The notes: generated by a model not told the origin, from the letters alone. A DNA stretch of 6,758 bases from Candidatus Rokuibacteriota bacterium (GCA_016201575.1 JACQCN010000439.1:1-6758); one strand, 5' to 3'. Numbered from the stretch's first letter, positions 1 through 5,694 are shown. A program made the numbers and translations.

Positions 1-128
1 CACAAGAATAATCGACCAGGGACAGTCCGACCGTGTACCACTACATTTTCGCCTCGCGGCCGGTCCCGCGTCGGGCAAACGCACGATTCTGCTCGCATCG
101 CCTTCGGCGAGCCCGGATCAAACTGTCG

Positions 129-630
129 AAAATGAGTCAGAACATCGGAGAGGGCACATTTCACGATGACTACGCAATCTACACCTCGGAAGCGAAGGCT
201 GATGAGCCACTGAGCAACAACATCTACCCGGGCGAAATCATTCTTTCGAAAATGGGTGACCCCAGTCGCGCGTGCGTGCTTGGTGCCATGCGTAGATCGC
301 AGATACTTGATGGCGTCGGATGGAATCAGACTTGCCGTTGATTCGCGCCGCTTCGACAAGCGGTTCGTCCACGATTACATCAACTCACCCTACTTCAGAA
401 AAAGGGGCGGTTGAAGCCAGCACAGGCTCGACCAGACAACGCATCGGCCTGACCGAGTTGAAGCAGTTACCCGTTGCAGCTCCGGCCCTCCCCGCGCAAG
501 TCGCCATCGCCACCGTGCTCTCGGACATGGACGCGGAGCTTGCGGCACTGGAGCAGCGGCTGGCGAAGACCCGCGCCCTCAGCAGGGCATGATGCAGGAA
601 CTCCTGACGGGGAGAACGCGGCTCGTATGA
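129..630 (+). pseudogene. hsdS: Type I restriction specificity subunit HsdS, C-terminal part, three frameshifts
   Basis: HsdS gives a type I restriction-modification complex its DNA sequence specificity. The visible part is the second target-recognition domain and the C-terminal conserved helix. It reads in three frames. Frame one includes Y-P-G-E-I-I-L-S-K-M-G-D-P-S-R-A-C to about 275. After a doubled CGTG (271-278) it resumes at 280 with L-V-P-C-V-D-R-R-Y-L-M-A-S-D-G and runs to F-R-K-R (405). One extra G in the run at 404-407 moves it to A-V-E-A-S-T-G-S-T-R-Q-R-I-G-L, then L-S-D-M-D-A-E-L-A-A-L-E. One missing base at 581-582 moves it to G-M-M-Q-E-L-L-T-G-R-T-R-L-V and the stop at 628-630. 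Those blocks are typical of HsdS C-termini. The left boundary is uncertain: bases 1-128 give no recognisable HsdS sequence in any frame. Each change is a small repeat or homopolymer indel, so decay or assembly error are both possible, though the genes right of 2.1 kb are intact. Confidence 0.85.
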
Positions 631-1128
631 GCGCCGCGCGAAGGAAGCGGCCCGCAAGGAAGCCCGCCCTGCCCGCGGTCGCCTCGAAGCTGGGGGCTCT
701 TGCGGCCGACATCCGGCAGTTGATCGAAGGCGCCCGCCAGCAGGTGGCGCAGGCGGTCAACGCCGGGCTGACCACGCTGTACTGGCAGATCGGTACGCGC
801 ATCCGTCAGGACATTCTCAAGAACAAGCGGGCGGAGTATGGCGCCGAGATTGTCGCTACGCTGGGGCGACAATTGGAGACGGAGTCCGGGCGGGGCTTTG
901 GGGAGAAGAACCTGCGCCGGATGGTGCAGTTCGCCGAGACCTTCCCCGATGCGGAGATTGTCGTCGCACTCCGGCGACAATCGGGTTGGGCGCATTTCAA
1001 GGCGCTCATTCCCATGAAGGACTCGCTCAAGCGCACTTCTACGCCGAGATGTGCCGGATCGAGGGCTGGAGCACAAGGACGCTCCAGCAGAAGATCGACG
1101 GCATGCTCTACGAGCGCACCGCCCTCTC
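627..1128 (+). pseudogene. DUF1016/YhcG-family protein, N-terminal part, frameshifted and truncated
   Basis: The ATG at 627 overlaps the hsdS stop as ATGA, suggesting translational coupling in the original operon. The first 136 codons (627-1034) match the DUF1016 N-terminal domain: L-Y-W-Q-I-G near residue 50, then R-G-F-G-E-K-N-L-R-R-M and a W-A-H-F-K-A-L-I-P segment. One base is missing at about 1034/1035. The next frame (from 1037) continues naturally with F-Y-A-E-M-C-R-I-E-G-W-S-T-R-T-L and K-I-D-G-M-L-Y-E-R-T-A-L to about 1126. There the match stops and another gene fragment begins. The C-terminal PDDEXK-type nuclease domain of the family is absent, so no active nuclease can be made. DUF1016 genes are often found inside type I restriction operons, which fits the neighbouring hsdS. 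Their exact role there is not well established. Confidence 0.85.
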
Positions 1129-1272
1129 ATCGTCCACGAACTGACGCACCTCATTGACCGGCGTCATAACGACAGATTCGTGTCCTTGATGAATCGACAT
1201 CTTCCGCACTGGCGGCACCATCGGAAGGCACTGAACGAGGCGCCGCTCGGTCATGCAGACTGGACCTATTGA
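1126..1272 (+). pseudogene. YgjP-like (DUF45/SprT-type) zinc metallopeptidase, C-terminal fragment
   Basis: Forty-eight codons in the frame of 1126 give L-I-V-H-E-L-T-H-L-I, with the HExxH zinc-binding and catalytic motif at 1135-1149. Then come H-N-D-R-F, with the probable third zinc-ligand histidine, and a tail with M-N-R-H-L-P-H-W-R and L-N-E-A-P-L-G-H-A-D-W-T-Y followed by TGA. This is the usual C-terminus of YgjP-like metallopeptidases. The N-terminal half is missing, because upstream of 1126 the sequence belongs to the DUF1016 gene. An ATG at 1051 is in frame, but the residues it would add are an out-of-frame reading of DUF1016, so it is not a credible start. In type I restriction loci this family often lies just after hsdR, so its position here suggests the DNA between was deleted. 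Confidence 0.82.
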
Positions 1273-1337
1273 TGTGCGGAACACTCTTCGACGAGCGCCA
1301 TCACCTCGGCGTGGGAGCGGACGCCCTGGCGGGCCGT
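1269..1337 (-). pseudogene. Possible C-terminal remnant of a small antitoxin-like protein
   Basis: On the minus strand, 23 codons read T-A-R-Q-G-V-R-S-H-A-E-V-M-A-L-V-E-E-C-S-A-H-Q, with a stop at 1266-1268. The pattern of a basic residue, S-H-x-E-V-M, then an amphipathic end resembles the C-termini of small type II antitoxins. It is short, has no start, and its end overlaps the YgjP-like fragment stop on the other strand. It may be coincidence; no toxin partner is visible. Confidence 0.2.
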
Positions 1338-1388
1338 GCAGAGAGCGGCACCGGACGTCCTGAACAGAACCGAGAGCGCGGACGCGCC

Positions 1389-1589
1389 ATGACCTTGCTC
1401 GCCGACCTCGAGGAATTCGTTAGCGACCATCGCCCGCACGGGACACTGACGCCGACCGTCGGCGACCTGACGCCGAACGGCGACCGGCTCGAGGTCGCCT
1501 GCGACGAGCGATCGCTGCCCCTACTGCGGCTCGGACCACTCGGCCCGGCAGGCGACCGCGGAGGAGCTTCCTCTCGTGGGTTCGTCTAA
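1389..1589 (+). CDS. Small hypothetical protein, probably truncated
   Basis: Sixty-six codons from ATG 1389. The first 38 or so look protein-like: M-T-L-L-A-D-L-E-E-F-V, D-H-R-P-H-G-T-L-T, then G-D-L-T-P-N-G-D-R-L-E-V-A-C. From memory this resembles a short conserved hypothetical family that continues with a cysteine-rich V-A-C-P-C-G segment. Here the reading after about 1503 becomes low-complexity L/R/G, as if the ORF were broken or joined to foreign DNA. No clear ribosome-binding site precedes it. No function can be assigned. The 3' part overlaps the minus-strand cysteine ORF at 1521-1760, and both ends are unlikely to be real at once. Confidence 0.4.
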   Translation: MTLLADLEEFVSDHRPHGTLTPTVGDLTPNGDRLEVACDERSLPLLRLGPLGPAGDRGGASSRGFV

Positions 1590-1760
1590 GCCAGTCTCGT
1601 CTCCACTCACGTAGTGCGGATAGCATTCATTACAGATCGGACCCTGAGCCTCGTCCGGATTGACCACCTCGTGGCGACATACGACGCAAGCACGCGCATT
1701 CTCCCTGGCCTTCGCCCTTTCCTCTGCATCGCGGCAATCCTTGCACAGCCGCCGGGTCAT
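1521..1760 (-). CDS. Small six-cysteine (zinc-ribbon-like) hypothetical protein
   Basis: Seventy-nine codons on the minus strand from ATG at 1760. Three C-x-x-C pairs are visible: C6/C9 (C-K-D-C), C25/C28 (C-V-V-C) and C43/C46 (C-N-E-C). Between the first two pairs lies a charged helix rich in E, R, K and A. This spacing suggests a structural zinc-binding protein, though which pairs share a zinc is unknown. Residues 60-79 are low-complexity and the original 3' end may be lost. No Shine-Dalgarno sequence precedes the ATG, and just upstream lies the HD-domain fragment on the other strand. It could be a stand-alone small gene or another truncated remnant of this decayed region. Its function is unknown. 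Confidence 0.5.
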   Translation of the reverse strand: MTRRLCKDCRDAEERAKARENARACVVCRHEVVNPDEAQGPICNECYPHYVSGDETGLDEPTRGSSSAVACRAEWSEPQ

Positions 1761-1774
1761 ACGACCGCTGGAAT

Positions 1775-1897
1775 CCGCGGAAGGGGACGACGATTCCCTC
1801 CCTCGCCCACCTGCTCAGCGTCGCGGCCCTCGTCCTCGAGCACGGCGGCGACGAGGACCAGGCGATCGCCGGGCTCCTGCACGACGCGGTCGAAGAC
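1775..1897 (+). pseudogene. HD-domain phosphohydrolase fragment (SpoT/RelA-like HD family)
   Basis: In the frame of 1781, about 41 codons read R-K-G-T-T-I-P-S-L-A-H-L-L-S-V-A-A-L-V-L, then E-H-G-G-D-E-D-Q-A-I-A-G-L-L-H-D-A-V-E-D. This is the N-terminal core of HD-domain proteins related to guanosine polyphosphate hydrolases. It includes a probable metal-ligand His (H at 1808-1810) and the H-D pair at 1880-1885. In the family the sequence normally starts with about 20-30 more residues and continues for over 100. Here it begins abruptly after the cysteine ORF and ends at the D codon 1895-1897, where antisense CoA-transferase sequence takes over. It is a fragment with no start and cannot form a complete enzyme. 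Confidence 0.8.
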
Positions 1898-2096
1898 GTT
1901 CAGGATCGGGCCGCCGGGGACGCTCGCCGTGTTGAGGATCTCGACCCACTCGCGACTCGTCTTCGCCTGGAGCGCCTTCTCCAACTCGGCGTTCAGCTCC
2001 TTGCGGTTCTTCGAGCGGTCGGCCGGCGCCGCGAAGCGGATCGTCGATCAGGGCTTCCGTCCCGATGGCCTCGCAGAGCCGCCGGCCGTGCTCATC
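1889..2096 (-). pseudogene. CaiB/BaiF (family III) CoA-transferase, C-terminal fragment, frameshifted
   Basis: Family III CoA-transferases move CoA between organic acids. On the minus strand, from about 2090 leftwards, the frame reads R-R-L-C-E-A-I-G-T-E-A-L-I-D-D-P. It then jumps at about 2037 to R-F-A-A-P-A-D-R-S-K-N-R-K-E-L-N, followed by L-E-K-A-L-Q-A-K-T-S-R-E-W and S-V-P-G-G-P-I-L-N-V-F-D. This matches the C-terminal region of the family. The shift is explained by loss of two bases from a CGCG run between D-P and R-F. The N-terminal catalytic domain is absent, and the 3' end stops at about 1889 at the HD fragment. The fragment abuts the stop codon of the alpha/beta hydrolase on the same strand, so the original operon may have been rhomboid, hydrolase, CoA-transferase. 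Confidence 0.8.
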
Positions 2097-2982
2097 GCGT
2101 GACCTCCGGGGGGAAGATCGCCGATGCCGAGATCGAGGCCGGGTTGCGGCGGGCCCACCGGCCCGCGTCGACGGCGGTCAGGAAGTCGAGCACCGCGCGA
2201 TTGAAGGCCTCCGGCTCCTCGAGGTTGATCGTATGGCCGGACTTCGGAATCACGACGAGGCCCGCGGTGGGGATCGTGCGCTTCAGGTAGATCCCCGGCT
2301 CCAGGCACGGCTCGTCCTCGTCGCCGGTGACGATCAGCGCCGGCACCGCCAGCGTCTCCAGGCGGTCGCCGAGCTCGAACACGGACGGTCGGGTCATCTG
2401 CACGCCGCGCAGCGTGAGCGCGTGCCCCTTCGCCGAGCCGGCGGCGAGCACGTCGTGGAACTCCTGCCAGCCCATCGGGTCCTTGTCCATGAACTGCACG
2501 CGCGTCGGCCCCCGGCTGTAGAACTCCGCGGCCGTGGCCATCCCCTCGTCGTCGAAGCGCCGCGCCGCCCGCTCGGCGTCGCGCTTGAACTGCTCGCGGT
2601 CCTGGGCCACGCTGCCGTAGCCGCACCCGGCGACGACCAGCGAGAGCGCGCGGTCCGGGTAGCCGAGCCCGAAGTGCAGCGTCGCGTAGCCGCCCATCGA
2701 GAGCCCGCAGATGTGCGCCTTCCGGATGCCGAGCGCGTCGAGGAGCCCGCGGATGTCGTCCGCCGCCTGCGGCTGGGAGTACGCGGCGAGGTCGTCGGGG
2801 ACATCGGACGGCGGGTAGCCGCGCGCGTTGAACGCGATTGCGCGGTACCGCCGCGCGAAGAACCGCATCTGCAGATGCCAGCTCCGGGCCTCGCCGGCGA
2901 ACTCGTGCACGAACACGAGCGGCGTGCCCTGGCCCGCTTCCTCGTAGTAGAGGTTGATCCCGTTGATCCGCGCTTTCGGCAT
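2092..2982 (-). CDS. Alpha/beta hydrolase
   Basis: A 296-residue single-domain alpha/beta hydrolase, complete, probably cytoplasmic with no signal peptide. The oxyanion region is V-H-E-F-A-G near residues 25-30 (many relatives have H-G). The nucleophile elbow is G-L-S-M-G-G with Ser95. The acid is probably Asp223, in G-D-E-D, and the base is His250, in K-S-G-H-T-I. A cap segment rich in charged and aromatic residues lies at about 120-185. The ATG at 2982 is preceded by AGGA at 2992-2995 with a 9-base gap. The substrate cannot be read from sequence; ester, lactone or C-C hydrolases all share this fold. It follows the rhomboid gene on the same strand after 111 bases, and a CoA-transferase remnant begins right at its stop. 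Co-transcription with the rhomboid is plausible but unproven. Confidence 0.92.
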   Translation of the reverse strand: MPKARINGINLYYEEAGQGTPLVFVHEFAGEARSWHLQMRFFARRYRAIAFNARGYPPSDVPDDLAAYSQPQAADDIRGLLDALGIRKAHICGLSMGGYATLHFGLGYPDRALSLVVAGCGYGSVAQDREQFKRDAERAARRFDDEGMATAAEFYSRGPTRVQFMDKDPMGWQEFHDVLAAGSAKGHALTLRGVQMTRPSVFELGDRLETLAVPALIVTGDEDEPCLEPGIYLKRTIPTAGLVVIPKSGHTINLEEPEAFNRAVLDFLTAVDAGRWARRNPASISASAIFPPEVTR

Positions 2983-3093
2983 CGCCTGACGTCCTTTCCC
3001 CGCCCTCGCCGCGGCGGTTGAGGGTATCGAGCCCGGGTCGAGCGGTCAAGGAGGAGCGCGCCCCCCGCGAGGACCCTCCCAGGTGCCTGCTCC

Positions 3094-3972
3094 CTACGGG
3101 ACCGCGGCGGCGAGTGCCAGGCGCCAGCAGCCGACGACGGCCAGCGCCGCCAGGGCGACGAGCGACCACTGGACCGGCGCGCCGGGCGGACGTCGGAGGA
3201 GGGCGCCGGCGGCGAGGCCCAGCACTCCGCCGGCCAGGAGCCCGAGGACGTGCGCCAGGACGTCCGCGCCCGGGCCCGTCCCCAGCATCGCGACGAGCAC
3301 CAGGCTCGCGGCGAGCACCGGCCAGCGCTTGCGTCTCGTTCTCGCCCCCGCCGACGCTGGCAGCAGCCGGAGGGCCGCCAGGATCCCGATCGCCCCGAAG
3401 GTGGCGGTGGAGGCGCCGACGGCGACGTGGCGCGGGTCGTAGACCATGGCGGCGAGCATGTTGCCCACGGTCCCCGCGAGGAGCACGAGCCAGAGGCCGC
3501 CGCCGGGCCCGAGCCGCTGCACGATCGCCGGCAGGAGCACTGCGGTCGCGAGGGCGTTACCGGCGACGTGGACCGCGTTGACGTGGAGGGTGAGCGCCGT
3601 CACCGCGCGCCACGGCTCGCCGCCCATGATGAGCCGCGCGGAGGCGGCCCCGCGCTCGAACCAGCGGGGGCCGGCAGCGGGCGGGCCGGTCAGGGCGAAG
3701 AACGCGAGCAGCAGCGCGGCGACGGCGACGCCGACCGCCCACGCGAGGCGGGGGGAGACCTGCTCGGCGATCGCGGCGTGTCGCTCGGCCCGGGCCTCCT
3801 CGTCGTAGGCGTCGAGCGCGGCCTGGGCCTGCGGCGCGTCGGCGTCGGGGACGAGCAGGAGGAAGCCGGCGCCGTCACGCTCGACGCGATGAGGGATGCC
3901 CGCGGCGGCGAGCACCAGGGCCCACTCCTCCACTCGCGTCTGGCGTCGGGCCGCGCGCACCGGTGTCTCCAT
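3094..3972 (-). CDS. Rhomboid family intramembrane serine protease
   Basis: A 292-residue membrane protein that cleaves transmembrane substrates within the bilayer. Residues 1-72 are soluble; V-E-E-W-A-L-V-L-A-A-A-G-I-P followed by a beta-like stretch resembles small DUF2007/PSTPP-type cytoplasmic domains, so this may be an N-terminal regulatory domain. The first membrane helix spans about 75-95. The rhomboid signature H-x4-H-x3-N is H130, H135, N139. The catalytic Ser188 lies in G-A-S-T-A-T-F-G and the catalytic His241 in A-H-V-L-G-L-L-A-G-G, so both dyad residues are present. A final helix spans about 268-288. ATG 3972 is chosen because GGAG lies 6 bases upstream (3979-3982). The reading frame stays open to 4494, but that extension is antisense to the prepilin gene and not protein-like. 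The gene is divergent from the prepilin gene. Confidence 0.93.
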   Translation of the reverse strand: METPVRAARRQTRVEEWALVLAAAGIPHRVERDGAGFLLLVPDADAPQAQAALDAYDEEARAERHAAIAEQVSPRLAWAVGVAVAALLLAFFALTGPPAAGPRWFERGAASARLIMGGEPWRAVTALTLHVNAVHVAGNALATAVLLPAIVQRLGPGGGLWLVLLAGTVGNMLAAMVYDPRHVAVGASTATFGAIGILAALRLLPASAGARTRRKRWPVLAASLVLVAMLGTGPGADVLAHVLGLLAGGVLGLAAGALLRRPPGAPVQWSLVALAALAVVGCWRLALAAAVP

Positions 3973-4051
3973 GGCCGGCTCCAGCTTAGCCCGGCGGCGA
4001 CGTCGCGCGTGGGCCTTGCCTCCACGGCCCGCCGGAGCGGCGACGGCGCGA

Positions 4052-4089
4052 GCGGCACCGTGACGGAACCGGGTTGCGCCCGGTGCCGC
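4052..4089. promoter_or_regulatory. Inverted repeat in the divergent rhomboid/pilW intergenic region
   Basis: GCGGCACCG (4052-4060) is perfectly repeated in inverse at 4081-4089 across a 20-base gap. Inside it ACCGGG (4068-4073) pairs with CCCGGT (4079-4084), so two alternative hairpins share bases. It sits in the roughly 240-base gap between two divergent genes and could be an operator or an RNA structure. No regulator is known. GC-rich DNA yields such repeats by chance fairly often. Confidence 0.3.
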
Positions 4090-4215
4090 AGTCTGCCGCG
4101 ATCTGCACACTCGCGCCCCGCATCGTTCCTGCACATCTGATGCCGTATGGAACGTTGGACATTGATTCCTTCGCGCTTCGCCTCCACTGTCCGTCCATCC
4201 CACGGCGCCGCGGGC

Positions 4216-4782
4216 GTGTCGCGCGCCGGATACACGCGGAGGATGGGCGTGCAGCTCGGCGATCTGCTCGTGTCGATCGCGGTCACCGGGCTCGTGCTCG
4301 GCGGCGCGTGCCTGCTGCTCCAGCAGGGCGAGCAGGCGTACGCGATCGGCGCGGCCCGGGTCGAGACCCAGCAGGGCGTGCGGCTCGCCCTCGAGCGCCT
4401 GGCGGCCGAGATCCGGGGCGCGGGCTACACGCCGGGGAGCGCCGCCTTCCCGGCGCTCGGCGTCGCCGAGCCCACGCGGCTCACGATCCAGCACGATCTC
4501 GACGGCGACGGCGCGATCGACAGGCGAGGCGAGCAGATCACCTGGCTCCTGCGCGGCTCCACGCTGCGCCGCGACGCCGGCGGCGGTGCCCAGCCCGTGC
4601 TCGAGGGCGTGCGCGTGCTCCGGTTCACCTACCTCGACGCCGCTGGCCAGTTCACCACGAGCCCGGAGGCCGTGCGCTCAGTGGTCATCTCGCTCGCGGC
4701 GGTCTCCCGGTACGCGCGGGCGCCGGCGGCGAGCCGGGTCACCACGACGGTCACCACCGAGGTCCGGCTCCGCAACCGCTGA
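4216..4782 (+). CDS. PilW-like minor prepilin (type IV pilus/pseudopilus component)
   Basis: About 188 residues from GTG 4216. The leader M-S-R-A-G-Y-T-R-R-M-G is basic and would be cut after Gly11 by prepilin peptidase, releasing V-Q-L-G-D-L-L-V-S-I-A-V-T-G-L-V-L-G-G, the hydrophobic N-terminal helix. Position +5 is Asp instead of the nearly invariant Glu. The body follows PilW-like proteins: R-L-A-L-E-R-L-A-A-E-I-R-G-A-G-Y, an L-D-G-D-G-A-I-D segment, an L-R-R-D stretch and V-R-V-L-R-F-T-Y-L-D. Minor prepilins of this type prime pilus or pseudopilus assembly at the inner membrane. The start is uncertain: ATG 4147 is in frame but adds an unlikely N-terminus. ATG 4243 has GGAGG directly touching it, which is too close, and leaves only a Met-Gly leader. 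No other pilus genes are in the window. Confidence 0.8.
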   Translation: MSRAGYTRRMGVQLGDLLVSIAVTGLVLGGACLLLQQGEQAYAIGAARVETQQGVRLALERLAAEIRGAGYTPGSAAFPALGVAEPTRLTIQHDLDGDGAIDRRGEQITWLLRGSTLRRDAGGGAQPVLEGVRVLRFTYLDAAGQFTTSPEAVRSVVISLAAVSRYARAPAASRVTTTVTTEVRLRNR

Positions 4783-4790
4783 CGCTCGTC

Positions 4791-4799
4791 TGCTAGACT
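4791..4799 (+). promoter_or_regulatory. Candidate extended -10 promoter for the M48 peptidase gene
   Basis: TGC followed by TAGACT forms an extended -10 element (TGn plus a TATAAT-like hexamer) just after the prepilin stop and 84 bases before the chosen peptidase ATG. No good -35 hexamer is visible at the right distance, which is tolerated by extended -10 promoters. It would allow the peptidase to be expressed separately from the prepilin. Confidence 0.4.
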
Positions 4800-4883
4800 G
4801 ACTCCGGCCGACCGGGAACGCCGGGCGGGCTCGATGGGTTCATGAGGCGCGAGGACGCGCGACGCGGAGGCGAGCCGAAGACG

Positions 4884-5660
4884 ATGAGGCGTACCCGTGC
4901 GCTCCTGACCCTGACCGGGCTGCTGGTGCTGGCGGCCGCCTGCCAGACGGTGCCGATCACCGGCCGCTCGCAGCTGCTGTTGCTCCCCGAGATCTCCGAG
5001 CTCCAGATGGGGCACCAGGCCTACACCGAGGTGCTCAAGAAGAGCAACGTCTCCACGGACCCCGTCCTGAACGAGCAGCTCCAGCGCGTGGGCCCGCGGA
5101 TCGCGGCCGCGACGGGGCGCACCGACTACAAGTGGGAGTTCAAGCTCATCGAGGACAAGCAGGCCAACGCCTTCTGCCTGCCCGGAGGCAAGGTGGCCGT
5201 CTACACCGGCATCCTGCCGATCACCCGGGACGATGCCGGGCTGGCCGCTGTCCTCGCCCACGAGATCGCCCATGCCATCGCCCGCCACGGCGGCGAGCGA
5301 ATGAGCCAGAGCCTGCTCATCCAGACCGGACTGGCCGCCACCCAGATCGCGCTCTCGAACCGCGATCCCGGCACCGTGAAGAGCGTGACGAGCCTGCTCG
5401 GCGCCGGCGCCGCGGTCGGCCTCATGCTGCCGTGGAGCCGCCAGCAGGAGTCGGAGGCGGATCACCTCGGCCTGATCTACATGGCCAGGGCGGGCTACGA
5501 TCCCCACGCCGCGGTCGACCTCTGGGTGCGGATGTCCCAGGCGGCCAAGAGCGGCTCGCAGCCCCCCGAGTTCCTGTCGACCCATCCGTCGCACGCCACC
5601 AGGATCCAGCAGATCCAGGCCTGGCTGCCGGAAGCGATGCGCTACTACCAGCCCCGGTAA
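4884..5660 (+). CDS. M48 family zinc metallopeptidase, lipoprotein
   Basis: A 258-residue M48-family peptidase, probably anchored as a lipoprotein in the periplasm, of the type linked to envelope protein quality control. The N-terminus M-R-R-T-R-A-L-L is followed by a hydrophobic stretch ending L-A-A-A-C, a lipobox-like site with Cys20. Then comes the family block T-G-R-S-Q-L-L-L-L-P-E and N-A-F-C-L-P-G-G. The zinc site is H-E-I-A-H (His126, Glu127, His130), with the third ligand Glu189 in E-S-E-A-D. S-T-H-P-S-H near the C-terminus is typical too. ATG 4884 is preferred because it puts the signal peptide at the N-terminus and has GGAGG at 4866-4870, though the 13-base spacing is long. ATG 4842 in frame would add 14 charged residues. 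No TPR region follows, so it is the short form. A strong hairpin follows the stop. Confidence 0.93.
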   Translation: MRRTRALLTLTGLLVLAAACQTVPITGRSQLLLLPEISELQMGHQAYTEVLKKSNVSTDPVLNEQLQRVGPRIAAATGRTDYKWEFKLIEDKQANAFCLPGGKVAVYTGILPITRDDAGLAAVLAHEIAHAIARHGGERMSQSLLIQTGLAATQIALSNRDPGTVKSVTSLLGAGAAVGLMLPWSRQQESEADHLGLIYMARAGYDPHAAVDLWVRMSQAAKSGSQPPEFLSTHPSHATRIQQIQAWLPEAMRYYQPR

Positions 5661-5665
5661 GGGAA

Positions 5666-5694
5666 TCGGAGGGGGCCTCGACGGCCCCCTCCGA
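5666..5694 (+). terminator. Hairpin after the M48 peptidase gene (probable terminator)
   Basis: A perfect 12-bp inverted repeat (5666-5677 with 5683-5694) with a 5-base loop TCGAC lies 5 bases after the peptidase stop. The stem is almost all G-C. There is no T-tract after it, so it is either a weak intrinsic terminator or an mRNA 3'-end stabiliser. It separates the peptidase from the dcw promoter. Confidence 0.6.

Noticed and set aside
1..128. Possible continuation of HsdS at the left edge
   Set aside because: No frame gave recognisable HsdS sequence, so I did not extend the pseudogene; the stretch may be foreign or too degraded.
1516..1614. Plus-strand reading with C-P-Y-C-G, possible zinc ribbon
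   Set aside because: It has one CxxC only, no start codon and a short tail. The opposite strand has three CxxC pairs, so I favoured that, though the choice is not certain.
2048..3169. Long open frames overlapping the alpha/beta hydrolase (minus 2048-3169, plus 2065-3021)
   Set aside because: Both are arginine- and glycine-rich shadows; only the 2092-2982 frame has the G-x-S-x-G motif and a full catalytic triad.
3973..4494. N-terminal extension of the rhomboid frame on the minus strand
   Set aside because: It is antisense to the prepilin gene and rich in R, G, A and H with no domain pattern, and the internal ATG at 3972 has a good ribosome-binding site.
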